Assembly: GCA_963789355.1 (NCBI GenBank)
Contig: CAWBKK010000008.1
Span: 62,001 to 126,000 of the forward strand
DNA from: Gaiellasilicea sp963789355
Lineage (GTDB): Bacteria > Actinomycetota > Thermoleophilia > Gaiellales > Gaiellaceae
Length of the DNA: 64,000 nucleotides
Reading direction: 5' to 3'
Positions 16,827 to 25,568 of the stretch are shown here, in pieces. The notes beneath the pieces were generated by a model. That model saw only the letters and a program-made list of their open reading frames with translations. It was not told where the DNA came from and ran no database searches. Within the stretch, counting starts at the first letter, position 1. Each line of letters begins with the position of its first letter. Position numbers and translations under genes: made by a program.

Positions 16827-16852
16827 GAAGGGCGCGGTTTCCCGCGCCCTTC
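16827..16852 (-). terminator. Hairpin after the major pilin gene
   Basis: GAAGGGCGCGG and its exact complement form an 11-bp stem; read on the minus strand it has a GAAA tetraloop. No clear T-tract follows. It lies 25 nt after the pilin stop and probably protects or ends the abundant pilin mRNA. Confidence 0.65.
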
Positions 16853-16877
16853 GCAAGCAACGTCAGTGCTCAGGTGC

Positions 16878-17327
16878 CTAGCAGCTGGCCTGAACGACCT
16901 GACCGTTGACGGCCGGCGCCGCAATTCCGATCGAGTACTTGTACTCGAAGGTGCTGCCGTCGGCACCCGCCTCGACGCAGTAGGTCGAAGGCGTTGCCAC
17001 CGCGACGCGGAGATCGGTCGAGAGACCGGCGTCGATGAGCCTGAGGAGCGCCGGCGTCATGCCGTCGTAGCCGATCGTGTTGACCGCCGGGTTCGAGTCA
17101 GTGGCGCCCGAGACGACGTTGTCCGCGGAGAACGCCTCGATCGACGGGATCGCCGAGCGGATGTTGGCCTGGTTGGCCGCCTTGGTCGCGCGGTCGCGGA
17201 AGCCGAGGTACGACGGCACGGCAATCGCGAGCAGGATGCCGATGATGATGATGACGACCAGGAGCTCGATCAGGGTGAAACCCTGCTCGCTCTTGGCGTC
17301 CAGGCGCTTGCGCACCGCTGTAAGCAT
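16878..17327 (-). CDS. pilA: Major type IVa pilin PilA
   Basis: 149 aa. ATG 17327 with AGGAG at good spacing. Short basic leader, cleavage at EQG|FTLIELLVVII with Glu5, long hydrophobic helix continuing IAVPSYLGFRDRATKAANQAN, and a small globular head with a likely C-terminal disulfide (TYC ... ASC). It is the only small, canonical pilin here and is flanked by its own hairpin, so it is the probable fibre subunit. Upstream lies a GCCGAAAC box and a set of TGGGTGA repeats. Confidence 0.9.
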   Translation of the reverse strand: MLTAVRKRLDAKSEQGFTLIELLVVIIIIGILLAIAVPSYLGFRDRATKAANQANIRSAIPSIEAFSADNVVSGATDSNPAVNTIGYDGMTPALLRLIDAGLSTDLRVAVATPSTYCVEAGADGSTFEYKYSIGIAAPAVNGQVVQASC

Positions 17328-17413
17328 TGGAGTGTCTCCTTCCGAAGGGACGGTCAGTTCTTGTGTGGCTGACCGGACATCGACGCGCACGGCCTTCGGG
17401 TAGACCCCTCGAA

Positions 17414-17453
17414 TGGGTGAACGATCACCCACGCCATCCCCCACCGTGGGTGA
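17414..17453. promoter_or_regulatory. TGGGTGA repeat cluster upstream of pilA
   Basis: TGGGTGA at 17414-17420, its inverse TCACCCA at 17425-17431, and TGGGTGA again at 17447-17453, in the pilA leader just downstream of the GCCGAAAC box. The first two make a 7-bp inverted repeat with an ACGA spacer. It may be an operator or an RNA hairpin controlling pilin dose. Confidence 0.5.
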
Positions 17454-17457
17454 GTCA

Positions 17458-17466
17458 GGTTTCGGC
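17458..17466 (-). promoter_or_regulatory. Candidate sigma-28 -10 of pilA
   Basis: GCCGAAACC on the minus strand (17466-17458). No TnnAG element stands 15-16 nt upstream, so this is only a partial match. The mRNA would have a ~130 nt leader. Confidence 0.4.
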
Positions 17467-17513
17467 AGGAAGAGAGCGGAACGCGCACGTGCGCGAGGGC
17501 CGCGATCCCTCAC

Positions 17514-17540
17514 TCAAGTTACTCCGCGCCGCTGCCGATA
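17514..17540 (+). promoter_or_regulatory. Sigma-28-type promoter of pilT2-pilMNO operon
   Basis: TCAAG (17514-17518), 15 nt, GCCGATA (17534-17540). The GTG start is 9 nt after the -10, so the mRNA is probably leaderless. Confidence 0.72.
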
Positions 17541-17549
17541 GCCGAACTC

Positions 17550-18710
17550 GTGACCGGGATCACGCCCTCTGTGCCCCCTGCGGTTCGATCGATCGACGAC
17601 CTCCTGGAGGCGATGGTCGCGCGCCGCGCCTCCGATCTCCACCTGACGGTGGGGACACCGCCCGCGATCCGGATCCGCGGCGAGCTCGAGCGCCTCGAAG
17701 GCGCTCCCGTGCTGACGCCGGACGACACGCAGCAGCTGCTCTACCGGATCCTCTCGACCGAGCAGCAGAAGCAGCTCGAGATCAAGCGCCAGATCGACAC
17801 GTCGTACGCCGTTCCCGGCCTCGCGCGCTTCCGCGTCAACGTCTACTTCCAGCGCGAGGCGCTCGGCGCAGCCTTCCGCGTGATCCCGGAAGAGCTGTTG
17901 ACGCTCGAGGAGCTCAACCTCCCCGCCTCGCTCGCCGAGCTCGCGATGCTGCCCCGCGGGCTCGTCCTCGTGACCGGCCCGACCGGCTCGGGCAAGTCGA
18001 CGACGCTCGCGGCGATGATCGACGAGGTCAACCGCAACCGCACCGACCACATCCTCACGATCGAGGACCCGATCGAGTTCGTCCACCGCCACAAGCGCTG
18101 CATCGTCAACCAGCGCGAGATCGGCGTCGACGCGACGAGCTTCGGCGAGGCCCTCCGCGCCGCGCTCCGCCAGGACCCGGACGTGATCCTCGTCGGCGAG
18201 ATGCGCGACCTCGAGACGATCGGCACCGCGCTGACCGCGGCCGAGACGGGCCACCTCGTCCTCGGCACGCTGCACACGCAGAGCGCCCCCGGCACGGTCG
18301 ACCGGATCATCGACGTCTTCCCGGCCGAGCAGCAGGAGCAGGTGCGGATCATGCTCGCCGGCTCGCTCCAGGGAATCATCACGCAGGCGCTGATCCCGAC
18401 CGCCGACCACAACGGCCGCATCGCCGCGCTCGAGATCCTGCTCCCCGACGACGCGACCAGGAACCTGATCCGGCAGGGGAAGGTCGAGCAGATCTACTCG
18501 ATCATGCAGACCTCCACCGGCCGCGGGATGACGACGATGGAGCAGTCGCTCGCGAACCTCGTCCTTCGCCGCGTGATCACGCGCGAGGCCGCGCTGGCCG
18601 TCTCGAGCCGGATCGAGCAGCTCGACGGGCTGCTCGAGCGCGCGGGCTTCGAGGACGACGCCGCCCAGGAGGCGCCGCTGCAGTCGGGCCTCAGGATCGC
18701 GGGGGCCTGA
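17550..18710 (+). CDS. pilT: Type IV pilus retraction ATPase PilT (copy 2)
   Basis: 386 aa. RASDLHLTVGTPPAIR, Walker A GPTGSGKS at 143-150, ILTIEDPIEF, Walker B VILVGEMRD, and the His box GHLVLGTLHT. It is closer to classic PilT than copy 1 and heads the pilMNO operon. The next ATG follows the stop after 1 nt. Confidence 0.92.
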   Translation: MTGITPSVPPAVRSIDDLLEAMVARRASDLHLTVGTPPAIRIRGELERLEGAPVLTPDDTQQLLYRILSTEQQKQLEIKRQIDTSYAVPGLARFRVNVYFQREALGAAFRVIPEELLTLEELNLPASLAELAMLPRGLVLVTGPTGSGKSTTLAAMIDEVNRNRTDHILTIEDPIEFVHRHKRCIVNQREIGVDATSFGEALRAALRQDPDVILVGEMRDLETIGTALTAAETGHLVLGTLHTQSAPGTVDRIIDVFPAEQQEQVRIMLAGSLQGIITQALIPTADHNGRIAALEILLPDDATRNLIRQGKVEQIYSIMQTSTGRGMTTMEQSLANLVLRRVITREAALAVSSRIEQLDGLLERAGFEDDAAQEAPLQSGLRIAGA

Positions 18711-18711
18711 G

Positions 18712-20639
18712 ATGGCGGACGAGAAGCCCACCTCGATCTGGAAGAAGGAGCTCTCGTTCCGGCGCAAGCCGGCCGGCGAAGACGCCGACGCTCCGGCGGA
18801 GGCCGGCTCGAGCTCGATCTGGAAGAAGGAGATCTCGCTCCGCAAGAAGGATGCAGAAGCCGAGCTCGCGACCGAGCAGCCTCACGCCGATACCCCGGCG
18901 CCCGAGCCCGATCTCGACGCCGCGATCGCGGCGCTCGCGCTGCAGGTGACGCCGGTGCCGGACGAGCCCGAGCCCGTCGTCCTGCCCCCGGCAGCGATCG
19001 AGCACGACTGGCTGACGCAGCCGCTCGAGGAGGTCTCCGAGCCGCCGGCCGAGCCCGTCTCGCCGGTCGTCTCGCTCGTTCCCGACCCCGAGCCCGAGCC
19101 CGCGCCCGTCGTCGAGCTACCGACCGCAGTCCTGCCCGCGCCCGAGGTCGAGCCTGCCTGGCCCGAGCCCGAGCCCGAGCCGAGGCCGAGCCCGAAGTCG
19201 TGCCGCCGACGCCAGTCCTGGCAGCCCCCGAGCCGGCGCCCGAGCCCGAGGCGAAAGTCCCCTTCTACAAGAAGGAGCTCTCGTTCACGCTGAAGCCGAG
19301 AGCCGAGAAGCCCGCCAAGGAGCCGAAGCCCGCCAAGGAGCCGAAGCCCGCGCGCGCGAAGCGCGCGAAGAAGGAGAAGCGCGCCGCCGAGCCCGGCGAG
19401 AAGGTTCCCTTCTACAAGCGCGACCTCTCGCTCAAGCGCGGCCCGAAGGAATGGGACGCCGGCGAGGTGCTGACCGAGGAGGCCCCGAAGGAGCGCCCCA
19501 AGCTGCGCCGTCCGCCGCGGCCGCTCCCGACGCTCCCGTCGCTGCCCTCGTTCTCGAGGGGCGGTGGTGGCGCCGGCAAGCAGCTCGTCGGCCTCAAGAT
19601 CGGCGCGTCACAGATCGCCGCGGCACGGGTCCGCAACGGCGAGTCGCCGGAGCTGATCCAGGCCGCGCGCACGCCGCTCGACCACGGCATCGTCGTCAAC
19701 GGCGAGCTGCGCGATCCCGAGGCGCTGGCGCTGGCGCTCAAGGCCTTCTTCGCCGAGCACAAGCTGCCCAAGCGCGGCGTCCGGCTCGGCATCGCCAACA
19801 ACCGGATCGGTGTGCGCACCTTCGAGGTGACCGGGATCGACGACCCGAAGCAGCTCGCGAACGCGATCCGCTTTCGCGCCCAGGAGGTCCTGCCGATCCC
19901 GCTCGAAGAGGCCGTGCTCGACTATCAGGTCCTCTCCGGGGGCGTGACCGAGGACGGCAAGCCGCTTCGGCGCGTGCTCCTCGTCGTCGCCTACCGCGAG
20001 CTCGTCGACCGCTACGTCTACGCCTGCCGCAAGGCCGGCCTCCAGATCGTCGGGATCGACCTCGAGGCATTCGCGCTCCTCCGGGCCGTCGCGGCACCCC
20101 ACGACACGAGCGCGGGCTCCGAGCGCGGTGCGCTCGTCGCCGTCTCGGTCGGCCACGACCGCTCCACCTTCGCCGTCTCCGACGGCCGCGTCTGCGAGTT
20201 CACCCGTGTGCTCGAGTGGGGTGGCTGGGCGCTCAACATCGCGATCGCCCGCGCGCTCGAGATGTCGCCGAGTGAGGTCGAGGGCGTCAAGCGGGCGCTC
20301 TCGTTCGCAGGCGCCGAGCAACTTCCCGACGGCTTCACCGAGGAGCAGCTCGGGACGGCGCGTGAGGCCGCGAGGCGCCAGTTGCAGACGTTCGCGCGGG
20401 AGCTCGTCTCCTCGCTCCAGTTCTACCAGAACCAGCCCGGCTCGCTCGGCATCGGCGAGATCGCCCTCACGGGCGGCACCGCCCACCTGCCGGGCCTCGG
20501 CGCCGAGCTCGAACGGCTGATCGGCGTCCCGGTCCGGGTGGTCGATCCGCTCAACCGCGTCAAGGTCTCGAAGAAGGTGTACGAGCGCGAGCAGGTCGGT
20601 TCGCTCGCGGTCGCGATCGGCCTGGGGATCGAGGACTAG
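18712..20639 (+). CDS. pilM: PilM, actin-like pilus assembly ATPase with repeat-bearing N-terminal extension (frameshift as read)
   Basis: The N-terminal ~280 residues are disordered and Pro/Glu/Lys-rich. They hold four copies of a short motif: SIWKKELSF, SIWKKEISL, VPFYKKELSF and VPFYKRDLSL. The actin-like PilM domain follows (VGLKIGASQIAAARVRNG, LALTGGTAHLPGLGAELERL). PilM is the cytosolic hub that binds the PilN tail. The frame breaks near 19176-19182 in a GAGCCC repeat, where one missing C explains it; the second part alone would start at 19200. A consensus error is likely. Confidence 0.85.
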
Positions 20640-21269
20640 ATGCGCGCAGTCAACCTCCTCCCCCGCGACGAGGCGAAGCGCAGCTTCGAGGCCAAGCGCG
20701 GCGTCGTCTTCGGCGGCGTCGGCGGTGCCGCCCTCGTGACCGCTGTGCTCGCGTCGATGATCATCAGCGCCGGCGGCGCCGCGGACAGCAAGCAGGCCGA
20801 GCTCGACGCGCTCCGTGCCCAGGTCGCCGCGATCCCGACGGCCCCCGTGGTCGACACGTCCAGGGACGACGCCCTGGCCGCCGAGAAGGGCGCCCGCGTC
20901 GGCGCGCTCTCCGCCGCGCTCGCCGGCCGTGTCGCCTGGGACCGCGTGCTGCGCCAGGTCTCGCTCGTGCTCCCCGAGGACGTCTGGCTGACGAACCTCT
21001 CCGCTGCCGCCCCGGATGCGGCGCAGGCCGCGACCGGCTCCACCTTCACGCTCACCGGCGCGACCTACTCGCAGAACGGGGTCGCACGCTTCCTCTCCAG
21101 GCTCGCCGTGATCCCCGACCTCGCAAACGTGCGGCTGCAGTCGAGCCAGAGCCAGCTGCTGAACGAGCGCGAGCTCGTCCAGTTCACGATTCTCGCCGAC
21201 GTCCGCGCGCCCGGCTCCGCGTCCGCCGCGCCCGTCGTCGCCGCCGATGCTCAGGTGCCGCCCGCATGA
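20640..21269 (+). CDS. pilN: PilN, pilus inner-membrane assembly protein
   Basis: 209 aa, ATG directly after the pilM stop. The conserved N-terminal tail MRAVNLLPRDEAKRSF binds PilM. One membrane helix (~24-45), a short coiled coil, and a ferredoxin-like periplasmic-side domain. The order pilM-pilN-pilO is conserved. Confidence 0.9.
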   Translation: MRAVNLLPRDEAKRSFEAKRGVVFGGVGGAALVTAVLASMIISAGGAADSKQAELDALRAQVAAIPTAPVVDTSRDDALAAEKGARVGALSAALAGRVAWDRVLRQVSLVLPEDVWLTNLSAAAPDAAQAATGSTFTLTGATYSQNGVARFLSRLAVIPDLANVRLQSSQSQLLNERELVQFTILADVRAPGSASAAPVVAADAQVPPA

Positions 21270-21949
21270 AGCGCAGGCTGAACAACCGCACGCTCGGCGC
21301 GATCGTCGGAGTCGTCGTCCTCGTCTACGCGGCGGCCGGCTACTTCATGGTCGTCAGCCCGAAGCAGGCCGAGTCGGCTCGCCTCGACGAGGAGATCGCG
21401 GCCACGTCGGTCGAGCTGCGCGACGCGCTCGCGGCGACCGCGGCGCAGGACGACACGCAGCCGATCGCCGTCGCGGACATCTTCCGGCTCTCGATCGCGA
21501 TGCCGAGCACGCCCGACATGCCCGGGATCCTGCTCGAGCTCTCGCGGATCGCCGAGGAGACGGGGATCCGCTTCAAGTCGATCACGCCCCAGCCGGCGCT
21601 CCCCGCCGCCGCGTACCAGGTCGTCCCGATCGACGTGGCCTTCGACGGCTCCTTCTACGCGCTCTCCGACTTCCTCTTCCGGCTGCGCACGCTCGTGACG
21701 GTGCGGCGCGGCGAGCTGCACGCAGCCGGGCGGCTGTTCTCGGTTGCGAGCGTCGACTTCTCCGAGTCCGACCGCGGCTTCCCGCAGCTGGCGGCGTCGC
21801 TGAAGCTGAACGCGTACGTCTACGGCCTCGACGCGGTGCCGAGCGCGGTTCCGCCGCCGGCGGAGACCACGCCGTCCACGACGACGGAGGGCGCGGAGGT
21901 TCCGCCGCCCGCAGGCAGCGAGGCAACGGGAAGCGAGGCGACAGGGTAA
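21266..21949 (+). CDS. pilO: PilO, pilus inner-membrane assembly protein
   Basis: 227 aa, overlapping pilN by 4 bp (ATGA). N-terminal membrane helix (~12-30), coiled coil, then the PilO fold (EETGIRFKSITPQP, FDGSFYALSDFLFRLR), and a Pro/Thr/Glu-rich tail. It pairs with PilN to form the alignment complex. Confidence 0.88.
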   Translation: MKRRLNNRTLGAIVGVVVLVYAAAGYFMVVSPKQAESARLDEEIAATSVELRDALAATAAQDDTQPIAVADIFRLSIAMPSTPDMPGILLELSRIAEETGIRFKSITPQPALPAAAYQVVPIDVAFDGSFYALSDFLFRLRTLVTVRRGELHAAGRLFSVASVDFSESDRGFPQLAASLKLNAYVYGLDAVPSAVPPPAETTPSTTTEGAEVPPPAGSEATGSEATG

Positions 21950-22737
21950 TGGCGGCGAAGCGCGTCGATCCGCTGAAGGCCAAGGAGGCCAAGCAGAAGA
22001 AGATCGCGATCGGAGGCGCCGTCCTCCTGCTCGCGATTCTCGGGTTCCAGGGTCCGAAGACGCTGAAGATGCTGCAGGGGCCGCAGCCCGTCACCGCGCC
22101 GACCTCGACCGCGCCTGTCGCGACCACGCCCGGGGTCACGCCCGGCGTGACGACCCCGGGTGGTACCACAACCGGGGCGCCGGTCGCCGCGCCCGAGCTC
22201 ACGGCGGTCGCCGACTCCGACCTCTCGCCCGAAGCGGTGCAGGGCCAGCTCGCAACCTTCGAGCGCTTCGCCAGCAAGGATCCCTTCGCCCAGCAGGCGG
22301 AGCCGGCCCCGACGGCGGCCGTCCCAGTCTCCGAGCCGAAGGACGCCCCCGAGGCGAAGCCGGCCGACACGACGAACGCCGGCAAGCCGGCCGACGGCGG
22401 GGAAACCACGGACGCCGGTTTCACGACCGGCGGCACGACCGAGGATGCTCCGGAGATCGCCGCGGCGACGTCGATCTCCGTCAACGGCGTCGCCGAGGAC
22501 GTCGAGCTCGAGGGGTCCTTCCCCAAGGACGAGCCGACGTTCGTGCTCGCGAAGCTGGCGAAGAACGGCAAGTCGGTCGAGATCGGGATCGCCGGCGGCG
22601 AGTACGCGAGCGGCGGCGCGACGATCACGCTTGGGCTCGGCAAGAAGCTGACGCTCCAGAACACCGCCGACGGCAGCCGCTACGAGCTCGCGCTGCTCAC
22701 GGTCCAGGGCTTCCCGGTCCCGAAGCAGAAGAAGTAG
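21949..22737 (+). CDS. Membrane protein in PilP position
   Basis: 262 aa, ATG overlapping the pilO stop by 1 bp. Basic N-terminus, one membrane helix (~19-36), a long Pro/Thr/Ala linker (~50-170), and a ~90 aa C-terminal beta domain (SISVNGVAEDVELEGSF, ITLGLGKKLTLQ). Place and layout fit a PilP-like partner of PilN/PilO, but sequence similarity to PilP is not evident. There is no outer membrane secretin gene here, as expected for a monoderm. Confidence 0.65.
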   Translation: MAAKRVDPLKAKEAKQKKIAIGGAVLLLAILGFQGPKTLKMLQGPQPVTAPTSTAPVATTPGVTPGVTTPGGTTTGAPVAAPELTAVADSDLSPEAVQGQLATFERFASKDPFAQQAEPAPTAAVPVSEPKDAPEAKPADTTNAGKPADGGETTDAGFTTGGTTEDAPEIAAATSISVNGVAEDVELEGSFPKDEPTFVLAKLAKNGKSVEIGIAGGEYASGGATITLGLGKKLTLQNTADGSRYELALLTVQGFPVPKQKK

Positions 22738-22742
22738 CCGGG

Positions 22743-22761
22743 CGGGAGCGTTACGCTCCCG
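22743..22761. terminator. Hairpin ending the pilM operon, containing the next gene's -10
   Basis: CGGGAGCG - TTA - CGCTCCCG, an 8-bp stem 5 nt after the stop. The TACGCT (22752-22757) inside it is 6 nt before the GTG at 22764, so it may double as a leaderless promoter -10. Confidence 0.5.
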
Positions 22762-22763
22762 GC

Positions 22764-23327
22764 GTGGTTCCCGAGGCGCAGCTCGAGCAGACCGCGGAAG
22801 GTCTCGTCGCGAAGACGGACGGCTGGTTCGTCCTCAACGCCCGCGAGGCGCGCTGGTACCACGCGGAGGGGCGCTCCGCGTTCTGCGACTTCGAAGGCGA
22901 CGTGAACTTCGCGCAGCTCGGCCTGAACATCAGCGTGCTCGGGCCGGGCGAGTCGATGGCGATGTACCACTGGGAGGCCGATCAGGAGGACTTCCTCGTC
23001 GTTGCCGGTGAGGCCGTCCTGATCGTCGAGGGCGAGGAGCGGCCGCTGCGCCCGTGGGACTTCGTCCACTGCCCGCCGAACGCGAAGCACACCATCGTGG
23101 GCGCGGGCGACAGGCCCTGCGTCATCGTCGCCGTCGGCGCGCGCGAGCACGACGGCCGGCCGGACTGGGGCGGGTACACGGTCGACGAGGTCGCGGCCAG
23201 GCACGGCGCCTCCGCCTCCGCGGAGACGACCGAGCCGAACGAGGCCTACGCGCACCTGACGAGGCGGCAGCCGGCGGGCTATCGCGACGGCTGGCTGCCC
23301 GGCGATCCGGGGACCTTCGGAAGCTGA
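22764..23327 (+). CDS. Cupin-domain protein
   Basis: 187 aa. A single conserved beta-barrel cupin (~50-130: GESMAMYHWEADQEDFLVVAGEA, RPWDFVHCPPNAKHTIVGAG), resembling sugar-binding or metal-binding cupins. His and Glu of the usual metal site are present. It is not an obvious pilus component and may be an unrelated gene inside the locus. Confidence 0.75.
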   Translation: MVPEAQLEQTAEGLVAKTDGWFVLNAREARWYHAEGRSAFCDFEGDVNFAQLGLNISVLGPGESMAMYHWEADQEDFLVVAGEAVLIVEGEERPLRPWDFVHCPPNAKHTIVGAGDRPCVIVAVGAREHDGRPDWGGYTVDEVAARHGASASAETTEPNEAYAHLTRRQPAGYRDGWLPGDPGTFGS

Positions 23328-23365
23328 GCCTTCACGAAGCCGCGGCCGGCAGCGAGGGGCGAGGC

Positions 23366-23902
23366 CTAGAGGCCGCTGGACTCGTCAAACGAGGACGAGA
23401 GGCGTGCCAGCACGCGCAGGTCCAGCGTCCGCCGAACCACGATCGTGACGAGCTTCACCGTTCGGCCCGTCGGCGGCGTCTGCGCGACGACGTAGGTGTC
23501 GACGCGATAGGAGCGCTGGTCCGGGCCGGTGACGGTCTGGCGCGGGTTGCACTGGGGCGTCATCGTCCCGCACGTCTTCAGCTGCTGCGTTTGCTGGTTC
23601 GCGCCGCCGCAGGAGCCCGCCGGGTTGATCTTGTTGGCGGGGTCGCACTGGTAGCTCGTATCGCCGTTCGCCGTGCCGACCGCGGTCGTATCGAGCGCGA
23701 TCTCCGTGTACTTGAGCGCCCGGTAGAGCTCCATCTGCTTGTCAGCGATCACCGATGCGCTCGAGACCTCGCCGGCGTTCTTCAGCGCGATCGCCCCCGA
23801 GTTGAAGGCGGCCACGATCGCGAGCAGGCCGATGTTCAGCATCATCATCGAGACCAGGAGCTCGATCAGGCCGAACCCCTCTTCTGACCGCAGAACCTTC
23901 AC
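23366..23902 (-). CDS. Minor type IV prepilin, PilV-like
   Basis: 178 aa from GTG 23902; an upstream ATG at 23947 lies before the predicted promoter and is rejected. Cleavage site EEG|FGLIELLVSMM with Glu5, helix, then a globular part with paired Cys (YQC, GSC, TCG, QCN). It is divergent from pilC, and the two share -35 bases. Confidence 0.85.
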   Translation of the reverse strand: MKVLRSEEGFGLIELLVSMMMLNIGLLAIVAAFNSGAIALKNAGEVSSASVIADKQMELYRALKYTEIALDTTAVGTANGDTSYQCDPANKINPAGSCGGANQQTQQLKTCGTMTPQCNPRQTVTGPDQRSYRVDTYVVAQTPPTGRTVKLVTIVVRRTLDLRVLARLSSSFDESSGL

Positions 23903-23910
23903 CTCCGGTT

Positions 23911-23937
23911 CATCGGCAGAAACCGCACGAACCTCAA
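23911..23937 (-). promoter_or_regulatory. Sigma-28-type promoter of pilV-like gene
   Basis: Minus strand: TTGAG (23937-23933), 15 nt, GCCGATG (23917-23911). The GTG start is 8 nt after the -10. Its -35 overlaps that of the divergent pilC promoter. Confidence 0.6.
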
Positions 23938-23961
23938 GCGGGCGCATCCCCTCTGCCGATA
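23934..23961 (+). promoter_or_regulatory. Sigma-28-type promoter of pilC
   Basis: TCAAG (23934-23938), 16 nt, GCCGATA (23955-23961). The ATG is 9 nt downstream, giving a leaderless or very short leader. Confidence 0.68.
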
Positions 23962-23970
23962 CGGCTGGAT

Positions 23971-25183
23971 ATGGCGGCTTACGCGTACAACGCGATCAAC
24001 TCGCTCGGCGTCGAGTCCCTCGGCGAGGTGCATGCACCCGACCAGTCGTCGGCGCGCGAGCAGCTGCGCGTCCGCGGCCTGCTGGCGACGAGGCTCGAGG
24101 AGCTGCCGTCGGCCGGCGAGGAGTCGGCGCGCACCGCCTTCAAGAAGATCAAGCCGAAGTCGCTGCAGATCTTCTCGCGCCAGTTCGCGACGATGATCGA
24201 GGCGGGGCTGAACGTCGTCAGCGCGCTCGTCATCCTCGAGCAGCAGACCGACGACAAGTATCTCGGCGCGGTCATCCGCGAGCTCCGCGCCGACGTCGAG
24301 GGCGGCATGCTGCTCTCGCAGGCGATGGCCCGCCACCCGAAGGTCTTCAACCGACTCTACGTCTCGATGGTCGAGGCGGGCGAGGCGGCCGGAATCCTCG
24401 ACACCGTGCTCGACCGCGTCGCGTACCAGATCGAGAAGGAGACGAAGATCAAGCGCCGTGTCAAGGGGGCGATGATCTACCCGACGATGGTGCTGATCTT
24501 CGCCACCCTCGTCCTCGTCGGGATGCTGCTCTTCCTCGTCCCGGTCTTCGTCAACATCTTCGCGCAGCTCGGCGGCGATCTGCCGACGCTGACGAAGTGG
24601 GTGCTCGCGATGTCGAACTTCATCAAGGCGACCTGGTTCATCCTGCTGCCGGGCTCGATCGGCGGGTATCTTCGGGCTCAAGCGGTTCCTCAAGACCGAG
24701 ATGGGGCGCCGCCGCTGGGACGCGCTGAAGCTGCGGCTGCCGATGAAGATCGGCGACGTCGTCCGCAAGGTGACGATGGCGCGCTTCTCGCGGACGCTCT
24801 CGACGCTCGTCGCGGCCGGCGTCGACATCATCAAGGCGCTCGAGATCACCGGCCAGACGGCGGGCAACTGGGTCGTCGAGGACGCGCTCGCCGGCGTGCG
24901 GCAGAAGGTCGGCGAGGGCGTGCCGATCGCGCAGCCGCTGATCGAGAACCCGGTCTTCCCGGCGATGGTCAGCCAGATGGTCAAGATCGGCGAGGAGACC
25001 GGAGAGCTGGAGAAGATGCTCGGCAAGATCGCCGACTTCTACGAGGACGAGGTCGACGCCTCGATCCAGTCGCTGACCTCGATCGTCGAGCCGATCATGA
25101 TGCTCGGCGTCGGGATCATGGTCGGAATCGTGATCATCAGCATGTACCTGCCGATGTTCAAGCTGCTGACGCTGATCAAGTAG
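23971..25183 (+). CDS. pilC: PilC, pilus inner-membrane platform protein (frameshift as read)
   Basis: ~403 aa after correction. Two T2SSF domains: one from ~70 (FSRQFATMIEAGLNVVSALVI) with a TM pair at ~170-235, one from ~270 (ARFSRTLSTLVAAGVDIIKAL). The last TM ends in VGIVIISMYLPMFKLLTLIK. The frame shifts by +1 near 24667-24671; from there the correct reading is IFGLKRFLKTEMGRRRWDAL. It is the rotor-like base with PilB/PilT. The break is likely a consensus indel. Confidence 0.88.
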
Positions 25184-25193
25184 CGTCTCGCGG

Positions 25194-25568
25194 GTGACGC
25201 TCGAACGGCCGCAGCTGGAGAAGCCCGAGGGAGACGTTCCCTTCGAGCTCGGGATCGACGACCTCACGGTCGGCGACGGCGACGAGGCCGTCGCCGGGAA
25301 GAAGGTGTCCGTCCACTACGTCGGCGTCGCCTTCTCCACCGGCGAGGAGTTCGACGCCTCGTGGAACCGCGGGCAGGCGTTCGAGTTCAAGCTCGGCAAG
25401 GGGCAGGTGATCCCCGGCTGGGACCAGGGTGTCCAGGGAATGAAGGTCGGCGGCCGGCGCAAGCTGACGATCCCGTCCGCGCTGGCGTACGGCGCCCGGG
25501 GGGCAGGCGGCGTGATCGCGCCGCACGAGCCGCTCGTCTTCGTCGTCGACCTGCTCTCGGTCGACTAG
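25194..25568 (+). CDS. FKBP-type peptidyl-prolyl isomerase
   Basis: 124 aa, GTG start 10 nt after pilC. A complete FKBP domain: VSVHYVGVAFSTGEEFDASW, FKLGKGQVIPGWDQGVQGMKVGG, YGARGAGGVIAPHEPLVFVVDLL. No signal peptide, so cytosolic. It catalyses proline cis/trans isomerisation. Confidence 0.93.
   Translation: MTLERPQLEKPEGDVPFELGIDDLTVGDGDEAVAGKKVSVHYVGVAFSTGEEFDASWNRGQAFEFKLGKGQVIPGWDQGVQGMKVGGRRKLTIPSALAYGARGAGGVIAPHEPLVFVVDLLSVD

Noticed and set aside
18712..19293. A separate 193-aa Pro/Glu-rich gene before pilM
   Set aside because: Its motif (SIWKKELSF) continues in the following frame (VPFYKKELSF), so it is the pilM N-terminus cut by a one-base loss.
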